Program-made: the position numbers and the translations under genes
Origin: Bacteriovoracaceae bacterium UBA4573
GTDB lineage: Bacteria; Bdellovibrionota; UBA1018; UBA923
Reading direction: 5' to 3'
Assembly: GCA_002387735.1 (NCBI GenBank)
Contig: DGKJ01000066.1
Coordinates: forward strand, 1 to 41,226
Length of the DNA stretch: 41,226 nt
Notes under the pieces: model-generated
Told to the model about the DNA's origin: nothing
What the model saw: only the letters and a program-made list of their open reading frames with translations
Database searches by the model: none
Shown: in pieces, positions 35,968 to 41,226 of the stretch
Numbering within the stretch: the first letter of the stretch is position 1
Layout: each line of letters opens with the position of its first letter

Positions 35968-36375
35968 ATGACCGAGCAAGGTGACGGCGCACCAAAAAAA
36001 CCGCATTTAGGCCCCGAAGGACGTAGGTTTCCACGCGTTTCGACCTATAAACACGCACGCATTGAGTCTGAAGGCGATCTGGCTGTTTCGATATCAGGTG
36101 TGGTGTTCGAAGTAGGAGCGCAGGGCTGCGGTGTTCGTTCCGAGGGAGAACTCGAGCCGGGGTCTATCGTTAAAATTTCTCTCTACGATCAAACGCGTCT
36201 TGATCCAGTTATTTTTCGAGCCAAGATTGTTTGGCGCGGTGCCATCGAAGGGACTCACATGAAGTCCTACGGCATTCAGTTTTTAACTGTGGAATCTGGC
36301 CGCGAGAGTGCGGCGCACGACGAAGTGAAAACCATTTTAGGTGGCGTCGGAAGCAAAGTGCAAATCGAGGATTGA
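35968..36375 (+). CDS. PilZ-domain protein (possibly degenerate c-di-GMP receptor)
   Basis: The GAGGAG ribosome site supports ATG 35968. The 135-residue protein is essentially one PilZ domain: RRFPRV (residues 19-24) gives the RxxxR motif, then a beta barrel with PGSIVKISLYD and FRAKIVWRGAIEG, ending in YGIQFLTV. PilZ proteins bind cyclic di-GMP and regulate motility or surface traits. The second motif, normally (D/N)xSxxG, reads EVGAQGCG here, so Asp/Asn and Ser are both changed and binding may be weak or lost. It is cytoplasmic and lacks other domains. Confidence 0.85.
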   Translation: MTEQGDGAPKKPHLGPEGRRFPRVSTYKHARIESEGDLAVSISGVVFEVGAQGCGVRSEGELEPGSIVKISLYDQTRLDPVIFRAKIVWRGAIEGTHMKSYGIQFLTVESGRESAAHDEVKTILGGVGSKVQIED

Positions 36376-36407
36376 CGCCAAACCAGCTCGTGACACAATA
36401 GTTCAAT

Positions 36408-37073
36408 ATGGAAAACTCGACGAGCTCACGGATGAGACGTTGTGGGACCTGTTTCGCAATTGCACTATCAATTGGTTTTTCTTCGAATGCGATTTCAGCG
36501 AACATTTCTTCTCAGAAAAAGAATTTGGGTAAATACCGCAATACTTACTATTACGTCGCAGAAGAAGCGGCGTTTCCTAGCGATCCGCGCGATACTCCCA
36601 TACTAGATAAAAATGGAGATACCATCGCGATGGTACACGCGAAATACAAAAAGGCGCTGGATATTGAGGGATCTGGGAAACTAACAGATGGTAGAGTGGT
36701 CAATTACGCGACACGAGTAGACGGACAAGTACGCTATCGTGTTACCAAAGCGCCCTATGGTAATGGAGTGGGAATTTGCAAACTCAAGCCATTTGAGTCG
36801 ATCGCAGTGGATCGAGAAAAAATACCCTTGGGGTCGATCGTACGAATAAAAGAAACCGTAGGTATGCCGCTTCCGAACGGTAAATTGCACAACGGTCTGT
36901 GGCGAGCGATCGACGTGGGTGGCGCAATTAAAAAGGATCGAGTTGATATTTTTATTGGATTTCGCCGTCACGCAAAATATTTAAGTGACTATGGGGTGAC
37001 TCATTTGAAACCTCTAAATATTACGCTGATAAAAAAACCAAAAAAGAAGAGCTGTGTCGATCAGGATCCGTAA
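36408..37073 (+). CDS. Exported 3D-domain protein (MltA C-terminal-like)
   Basis: The 221-residue frame may start at ATG 36408 or 36432; the latter gives a more compact signal peptide (RRCGTCFAIALSIGFSSNAISA). The C-terminal half (about residues 120-200) fits the 3D domain: a beta barrel with IAVDREKIPLGSIVRI, then the Asp residues in WRAIDVGGAIKKDRVDIFIG. The 3D domain occurs in lytic transglycosylases such as MltA and in cell-wall-associated proteins, so peptidoglycan cleavage or binding is likely. The N-terminal segment (YYYVAEEAAFPSDPRDTPI) resembles small exported 3D proteins. It overlaps the acetyltransferase gene by twenty bases. Confidence 0.78.
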   Translation: MENSTSSRMRRCGTCFAIALSIGFSSNAISANISSQKKNLGKYRNTYYYVAEEAAFPSDPRDTPILDKNGDTIAMVHAKYKKALDIEGSGKLTDGRVVNYATRVDGQVRYRVTKAPYGNGVGICKLKPFESIAVDREKIPLGSIVRIKETVGMPLPNGKLHNGLWRAIDVGGAIKKDRVDIFIGFRRHAKYLSDYGVTHLKPLNITLIKKPKKKSCVDQDP

Positions 37074-37701
37074 AGCACTAACCCATGATGATGAACAAAT
37101 CATGCGGCGCATTTGTTGCGAAACGGCCGATAGTGGGAAACCAATTAACCAAGAGCGTTGGGATTTTTGGGGTCGTTGGTGGGTGGAACCCTATTTTCGG
37201 CTAGAGCGAAACCATTGTTGGGTCGCGGAAGATGAATTGGGAAAGGTTCAAGGGTATTTGACCGGAACTCCCAACTCGATAGTTTTCGAAATAAAAAAAC
37301 TACTCCTCTCGACGCCACGGTTTTTTTGGGGGCGTGACGTCTGGAAAAATTCAAGAACGCAGGAGGATCGCCGGCGCTTTTTGAAACGCGCGCTAGGTGT
37401 TGAGCGCAGTCCGTTTCGTCTTTTTCCTAGTGAAATCCAAAAGGAATTGTTGCTTAAATATCCAGCACATTTGCACGTTAACGTAGACGCGGCCTTGCGT
37501 GGCAGAGGTGTCGGTCGTGAATTGTACCGAGCGTTCGAACAGCAGTTGTCGAAAGAAAGGGTTTCGGGTGTTCATCTGCTATGTGGCGCTGCACCCGTAG
37601 GATATTATCTCAAGTTAGGATTTCAGATATTTTCAAAATTAGAAATCAAACCGGGCCGCGAGGTCTATGCAATGGTTAAAGCTATTCCGGCCGAATTGTG
37701 A
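37054..37701 (+). CDS. GNAT-family N-acetyltransferase
   Basis: A GTG start with AAAGAAGAG upstream lies inside the end of the 3D-domain gene. The 215-residue protein has the GNAT core: acetyl-CoA pyrophosphate loop in ALRGRGVGREL (R-x-x-G-x-G), the preceding strand LHVNVDAA and the later strand HLLCGAAPVGYYLKLGF. An insert between residues 75 and 130 is rich in Lys/Arg. The acceptor is unknown. Its 3' end overlaps that of the convergent trpS frame by twenty bases, leaving no room for a separate terminator. Confidence 0.85.
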   Translation: MSIRIRKALTHDDEQIMRRICCETADSGKPINQERWDFWGRWWVEPYFRLERNHCWVAEDELGKVQGYLTGTPNSIVFEIKKLLLSTPRFFWGRDVWKNSRTQEDRRRFLKRALGVERSPFRLFPSEIQKELLLKYPAHLHVNVDAALRGRGVGRELYRAFEQQLSKERVSGVHLLCGAAPVGYYLKLGFQIFSKLEIKPGREVYAMVKAIPAEL

Positions 37702-38158
37702 TTGTGTAACCAATTTCTTTAGGTTTTTTGTCTTTAGGTTTCGGAAACTGCACTTTAGCAAGTGCGCGTAGCAGACATCCATGGAGGTCGGGATCGGGAC
37801 TCGACATACCGTCAATACGGGGTTTCGCAACCACTCCGCTTGGCAATATCGTGAAACGAAAATCAATTCTTTGAGTGCTGCCCGTTTGAATAGTTACGGC
37901 ATCACGACCACAGTTTACAAACTTTTCGCCATGTTTCGAAAAAGTGCTACCTACAGGCCCAGTGGTCGGCATTGGGCCAAGCTGGGCCTCTGGGGTGGCG
38001 GGAACCGAAGCGCAGCCGCCACTAATAAGTGAAATAAGCGCCAAACTGAGAACAAAACCCACAGCCTTTTTAACTTTTTGCAGAGTCGCTTGCGCCCGTT
38101 CATTGGCTTTATCAGCGCCCTTATTTAGGATTCCGAGCAGTGCTCCTTTGTCTTTCAT
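37682..38158 (-). CDS. Candidate nested lipoprotein with AgmX/PglI-like C-terminal domain
   Basis: Inside trpS, in the same frame, ATG 38158 is preceded by GGAG with a 6-base spacer, a good ribosome site. Starting there gives 158 residues: a Lys-rich start of about 35 residues drawn from the TrpRS C-terminus, then VGFVLSLALISLISGGC with a lipobox Cys (residue 49). A mature domain of about 110 residues follows. Its end (FRFTILPSGVVAKPRIDG, CLLRALAKVQFPKP) fits the TonB-like AgmX/PglI C-terminal family found in myxobacterial and bdellovibrio-type envelope proteins. A CTG at 38083 would give a shorter, classical signal peptide. Which start is used is inference. Confidence 0.5.
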   Translation of the reverse strand: MKDKGALLGILNKGADKANERAQATLQKVKKAVGFVLSLALISLISGGCASVPATPEAQLGPMPTTGPVGSTFSKHGEKFVNCGRDAVTIQTGSTQRIDFRFTILPSGVVAKPRIDGMSSPDPDLHGCLLRALAKVQFPKPKDKKPKEIGYTITIRPE

Positions 38159-39046
38159 GAAGGTCTCCGTTTTTTCGCGTATCGGTTTAATACACGCAGC
38201 CACAATTTCAGCGGTGGCGAGTTTGAGATGCCCGTATTGTTTTCCTGCGAATTCGGAAACTATCTGATCTGAGTTCTTTCCAGTAATGGCAACTTGAATA
38301 TCGATTAAGTTTTTAATCCCCGGTTTGTCTTCGGAATAGGTGATATCGGTTCCAGAGTCGGTCACTGCTTTTTTTAATTTTTTAATAATGACGTCTTCAC
38401 TGTCAGTTAAAAATATCGTTGCGTTGGCGTCTTCGTCGGATTTCGACATTTTAGCTTTGGGGTCGGCCAGACTCATGATTTTAGCACCTACGGGCGCAAT
38501 GAAAGGTTCTGGCACCACAAAAAGTGGATCACTTGGGTCCCCGACTTGGGTGTTCATTCGAATTGCAAGATCACGCGCGAGTTCGAGGTGTTGTTTTTGA
38601 TCTTGGCCCACTGGCACCAATTGAGTTTGATAAAGCAGAATATCAGCAGCCATTAAAACCGGGTAGGTAAAGAGTCCGGTACCAATGCTTTTTTGCTTAG
38701 CGCTTTTATCTTTAAATTGGGTCATTCTCGAAAGTTCGCCCATGTTACTAAAACAGGTAAGAATCCAAGACAATTCAGCGTGGGCAGCAACTTGCGATTG
38801 CACGAATACGGTTGCGAGCGAAGGATCAACTCCGCAAGCCAAATAAGTGGCAGCGACGGACAAGGTGCGATCTTGTAACTCAGTCGGCGACTGCTTGATC
38901 GTGATGGCGTGTAAGTCGACCACACAGAACAAACTGTCGTATTTTTTTTGAAGATCTACCCAGTTTCGAATTGCACCGAGGTAGTTTCCAAGCATCAACT
39001 GACCCGAAGGTTGTACTCCGGAAAAAAGCGTTTTTTTTGAGCTCAT
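37682..39046 (-). CDS. trpS: Tryptophanyl-tRNA synthetase read in frame into a lipoprotein domain
   Basis: Residues 1-331 are a complete class I TrpRS: the HIGH-equivalent PSGQLMLGNYLGA, the tryptophan-site region YPVLMAADILLY, QDQKQHLELARD and the KMSKS loop AKMSKSDEDANA. They attach tryptophan to tRNA in the cytoplasm. TrpRS normally ends at about this point (KANERAQATLQKVKKAVGF). Here no stop follows; the frame runs on into VLSLALISLISGGCAS, a lipoprotein signal core with lipobox Cys345, and then a domain resembling the AgmX/PglI C-terminus, to residue 454. Either a fused protein is made or, more likely, the lipoprotein is translated from its own internal start. No clear ribosome site precedes ATG 39046. 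Confidence 0.88.
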   Translation of the reverse strand: MSSKKTLFSGVQPSGQLMLGNYLGAIRNWVDLQKKYDSLFCVVDLHAITIKQSPTELQDRTLSVAATYLACGVDPSLATVFVQSQVAAHAELSWILTCFSNMGELSRMTQFKDKSAKQKSIGTGLFTYPVLMAADILLYQTQLVPVGQDQKQHLELARDLAIRMNTQVGDPSDPLFVVPEPFIAPVGAKIMSLADPKAKMSKSDEDANATIFLTDSEDVIIKKLKKAVTDSGTDITYSEDKPGIKNLIDIQVAITGKNSDQIVSEFAGKQYGHLKLATAEIVAACIKPIREKTETFMKDKGALLGILNKGADKANERAQATLQKVKKAVGFVLSLALISLISGGCASVPATPEAQLGPMPTTGPVGSTFSKHGEKFVNCGRDAVTIQTGSTQRIDFRFTILPSGVVAKPRIDGMSSPDPDLHGCLLRALAKVQFPKPKDKKPKEIGYTITIRPE

Positions 39047-39058
39047 ATTGTGTGTGTT

Positions 39059-39913
39059 CTACCAAGTCATTTGATCAAGGTCGCGTTCGTCTTGCAACCT
39101 ATAAGCAGGGTCTAACTCAACCGGAGTCGCCGAATCATTTGATTCAAACATCGGGTCCTCAATACGCGAACGTTGTTGGCTGTCGGTAACGTGGTCGAAT
39201 GCGAGGACAGCCCAGGGAAGAATAGTTAATCCGATTCGCGCAAAGCCCTTGGCTTTTGCCACAATTCCTCGTGCAGGGGCTCCCGGCAATGTGCGAGGCG
39301 CTGCAGGGTCGAGGGCTGGTTCGCCAACGGGCTGAGCTGCGTCTTTTAAACAGGCACGAATCATAGCAGGAAGTTTAAGGCCGCGAGACCCGGCCGTTAA
39401 TCCCGCCACACCCGCTACTCCAAGCAAACCTATATCTTCGAGGTCTGTAGTCCAGTCACTTGCTAAAAGTAGCGCGATCGCACCAGTACCACCCACCACT
39501 GTGTGAAGTGTTTGACCCCGAGCAGGTGACTTCGCCATGCATTGTAGAATTTTGCGATAGCTTCGCTTTTCTGTTTTTGAAGCAGGTGCGGCCAAATAAA
39601 CAAGTTCAGCAGCCTTTACACCTTCAAGTATTGCAGGCGTTACTATGGTCGCCGACGACGGGGATTGCAGACCTTTGTTGATCGCTCTGGCAGCACCGAC
39701 GGTGTCCCCGGCGGCTGCCAATGCTTGTGCGTCGCGAAGATTTTCTAAGACACTGCTGGAATCTGCCCCGATTCCTAGGGCCCGCTGTTCCGCAGCAAAA
39801 CCCCCACGGACCACTCTTTTGCAATGGTCGGCCGCAGTAGCTTGGCCCAACGAACAAAAGACCAAAAGCGTGAAAATTAAATTCGCGAAGCGAAGCGAAA
39901 CTTTAGCTGTCAT
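39059..39913 (-). CDS. Exported protein of unknown function (284 aa)
   Basis: I do not recognise it. AGGT five bases before ATG 39913 supports the start. A Sec signal peptide is clear (FANLIFTLLVFCSLGQATAA). The mature protein has an Ala-rich helical stretch (residues 60-90, DAQALAAAGDTVGAARAIN). Two hydrophobic segments near 140-175 (GGTGAIALLLASDW, IGLLGVAGVAGLTAG) and one near 230-245 (IGLTILPWAVLAF) could be membrane helices. The end is acidic. It lies between grxD (17 bases upstream) and trpS (12 bases downstream) on the same strand, so all are probably co-transcribed. Confidence 0.75.
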   Translation of the reverse strand: MTAKVSLRFANLIFTLLVFCSLGQATAADHCKRVVRGGFAAEQRALGIGADSSSVLENLRDAQALAAAGDTVGAARAINKGLQSPSSATIVTPAILEGVKAAELVYLAAPASKTEKRSYRKILQCMAKSPARGQTLHTVVGGTGAIALLLASDWTTDLEDIGLLGVAGVAGLTAGSRGLKLPAMIRACLKDAAQPVGEPALDPAAPRTLPGAPARGIVAKAKGFARIGLTILPWAVLAFDHVTDSQQRSRIEDPMFESNDSATPVELDPAYRLQDERDLDQMTW

Positions 39914-39930
39914 TTAATACCTAAAACTCG

Positions 39931-40263
39931 TTAAGCCGTAACTTTTTTGTCTTTCAGTAGCGTGGCCAAATCCCCGCGCTCATACATTTCTGAAATGATG
40001 TCACAGCCACCAATGAATTCACCGCCAATAAAAATCTGAGGCACTGTTGGCCATTGGGTAAATGCTTCGAGAGCGTCCCATAGCGGGTCGTCCGATAAAA
40101 CATCGATCGTCGTAAAGTCGTTTACCCCAGAAGCTTTAAGCACTTGGCAAGCGCGCGCCGAAAAGCCGCATTGTGGGAATTGTGCGGTACCTTTCATAAA
40201 TACGACTACAGGGTTGGTTTTGGTGATTTCTTCTACTTTGGTGACCAATGGGTTTGTGTTCAT
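39931..40263 (-). CDS. grxD: Monothiol glutaredoxin (Grx4/GrxD)
   Basis: The 110-residue protein has the monothiol active site PQCGFSARA (Cys32, CGFS), Lys24 in FMKGTAQ and the glutathione-site residues WPTVPQIF and GGCDI. CGFS glutaredoxins bind a [2Fe-2S] cluster with glutathione and carry it to target proteins. ATG overlaps the bolA stop by four bases with AGGA upstream, so the two are made together. Grx4 and BolA proteins form a cluster-bridged complex in iron homeostasis, which matches this arrangement. Confidence 0.96.
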   Translation of the reverse strand: MNTNPLVTKVEEITKTNPVVVFMKGTAQFPQCGFSARACQVLKASGVNDFTTIDVLSDDPLWDALEAFTQWPTVPQIFIGGEFIGGCDIISEMYERGDLATLLKDKKVTA

Positions 40264-40517
40264 TTGCGTGGTCCTTTCTCAAATTGCGCAGGTGTAAACG
40301 TGCGAAGAGTTAGTGCGTGAACTTCGTTCGAGGCTACTTCATCTTTTAAAAGTTCGAAGACCATGCGGTGTTGCTGAATCATGGTCTTGCCTTCAAACGC
40401 TGGTGAAACAATGAGCGCCTGCCAGTGGTCCTGGGTACCGGTAAGGTCGACCAACTCCACTACTTGGGTGCCGGCGGCTAGTGTTTCGATTCTATTTTTT
40501 AGCTGTGTTGCATTCAT
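40260..40517 (-). CDS. bolA: BolA-family protein
   Basis: The 85-residue protein is a single BolA domain (class II KH-like fold). The recognisable core is HRMVFELLKDEV followed by NEVHALTLRTFTP, whose His is the conserved cluster ligand. GAGAG lies upstream of the ATG. It partners the CGFS glutaredoxin encoded immediately downstream in iron-sulfur cluster handling. It is the first gene of the minus-strand run and diverges from the ABC ATPase with 53 bases between starts. Confidence 0.92.
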   Translation of the reverse strand: MNATQLKNRIETLAAGTQVVELVDLTGTQDHWQALIVSPAFEGKTMIQQHRMVFELLKDEVASNEVHALTLRTFTPAQFEKGPRK

Positions 40518-40570
40518 GTTTTAATTCTCTCGAGTTGAGCTTCGGATACCACATTGCTAGTCTGGTTTCG

Positions 40571-41226
40571 ATGAAGAAAATGAACGCGGTGCATTTAAAG
40601 GACCTGAGTTTTTCCTTTGATTCCAAGAAGATGGGGCCGCCCTTACTCACGGTCGACTCTTATAGTGCCGCATTGGGCACGCTGAACCTTTTGCTTGGAG
40701 CTAACGGCGTGGGCAAATCAACGCTTTTGAGGCTCATTGCCGGAAAGCACCTCGTTCCAAATGGGGGAATTCAGGTACTGGGCCGAGACCCTTTTTCGCA
40801 GCCCATGGGCATGGCCGACGTTTGTCTCGTGTCGGGGTATTTTCCTCTTACGATGGATCTTGAAGTCGCGGAGCTCCTCGCGGCGGCTGAGAAAAAGCCC
40901 GAGTACGCAGGCTCGGGACTAAAAAAAGAGCTAGTAGATTTACTCGAAGTCGACCCAGGCTGGAGAATGCACCGAGTTTCGACGGGGCAACGCCGCCGCG
41001 TCGATCTGCTACTGGCCTTGCTGGCAGATCCCAAAGTGCTATTGCTCGACGAAGTTACATCAGATCTCGATATTTTGTGCAGAATCGATCTTTTGGAATG
41101 GCTTGCAGACCGAGCAGCCAAGGATCGAAAAACTATTTTTCTTGCGACTCACATTCTCGACGGCCTCGAAAAATGGGCAGATCAGCTGTTATTCTTGGGG
41201 TTCGGAAAGGTGTTATACCAAGGGGC
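40571..41226 (+). CDS. ABC transporter-type ATPase, CAF16-like, cut by right edge
   Basis: The frame opens at ATG 40571 (or 40580) and runs off the window after 218 codons. Walker A is GANGVGKST, the signature is STGQRRRVDLLLAL, Walker B is VLLLDEV with a D-loop SDLD, and the H-loop is ATHILDGLEKW. The text around RLIAGKHLVPNGG resembles the CAF16-like soluble ABC ATPases rather than transporter-linked ones. The usual Q-loop Gln is not evident in VCLVSGYFP. No membrane partner is visible in the window. The 53-base gap to bolA must hold promoters for both genes. Confidence 0.88.
   Translation, partial: MKKMNAVHLKDLSFSFDSKKMGPPLLTVDSYSAALGTLNLLLGANGVGKSTLLRLIAGKHLVPNGGIQVLGRDPFSQPMGMADVCLVSGYFPLTMDLEVAELLAAAEKKPEYAGSGLKKELVDLLEVDPGWRMHRVSTGQRRRVDLLLALLADPKVLLLDEVTSDLDILCRIDLLEWLADRAAKDRKTIFLATHILDGLEKWADQLLFLGFGKVLYQG

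Overview
The window is a 41.2-kb chromosomal stretch of about 50% GC, densely coded on both strands, with no tRNA, rRNA, transposase, phage gene or CRISPR array that I can see. Gene content points to an aerobic, Gram-negative, didermic bacterium, most likely of the Bdellovibrionota or a related former-deltaproteobacterial group. The reasons are a complete alternative complex III plus caa3-type oxidase operon, lipoproteins with von Willebrand-like and AgmX/PglI-like domains, an O-antigen ligase, PilZ and BolA/Grx4. The taxonomic call is inference from gene content, not from a marker-gene comparison.

Left region (1-5.2 kb): an alpha/beta hydrolase cut by the window edge and a HAD phosphatase form a minus-strand pair. 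They diverge from a secreted Gly/Pro-rich protein of unknown function. A convergent gene encodes a surface lipoprotein with a von Willebrand A-like domain, a repetitive Pro/Ala/Ser linker (48-bp DNA repeats) and a fibronectin III-like end.

Unknown block (5.5-17 kb): four plus-strand genes encode exported or membrane proteins of 292, 558, 1474 and 1374 residues that I cannot assign to a family. The first ends at a strong terminator followed by further hairpins. The second and third overlap by one base. The fourth has its own promoter-like sequence. This is the part most likely to hold an undescribed envelope system.

Respiratory operon (17.1-31.7 kb): actA-B-C-D-E-F (alternative complex III, a quinol:cytochrome c oxidoreductase), then heme A synthase, a heme O synthase fused to a SCO copper chaperone, and cytochrome oxidase subunits II (with cytochrome c), I (A2-type YSHP motif), III and IV (fused to two cytochrome c domains). 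Genes are overlapping or closely spaced, and a bidirectional terminator closes the operon. Together they would carry electrons from quinol through about nine c-type hemes to oxygen and make the cofactors needed for that. 

Right region (31.7-41.2 kb): a TM2 protein and an MFS exporter (minus); a GT-C-like glycosyltransferase and O-antigen-ligase-like pair, a PilZ protein, a 3D-domain protein and a GNAT acetyltransferase (plus); then trpS read in frame into a lipoprotein with an AgmX/PglI-like end, an exported unknown, grxD and bolA (minus); and an ABC ATPase running off the right edge. No gap between genes exceeds 300 bases; the largest (5214-5490 and 6370-6632) hold promoters and hairpins.
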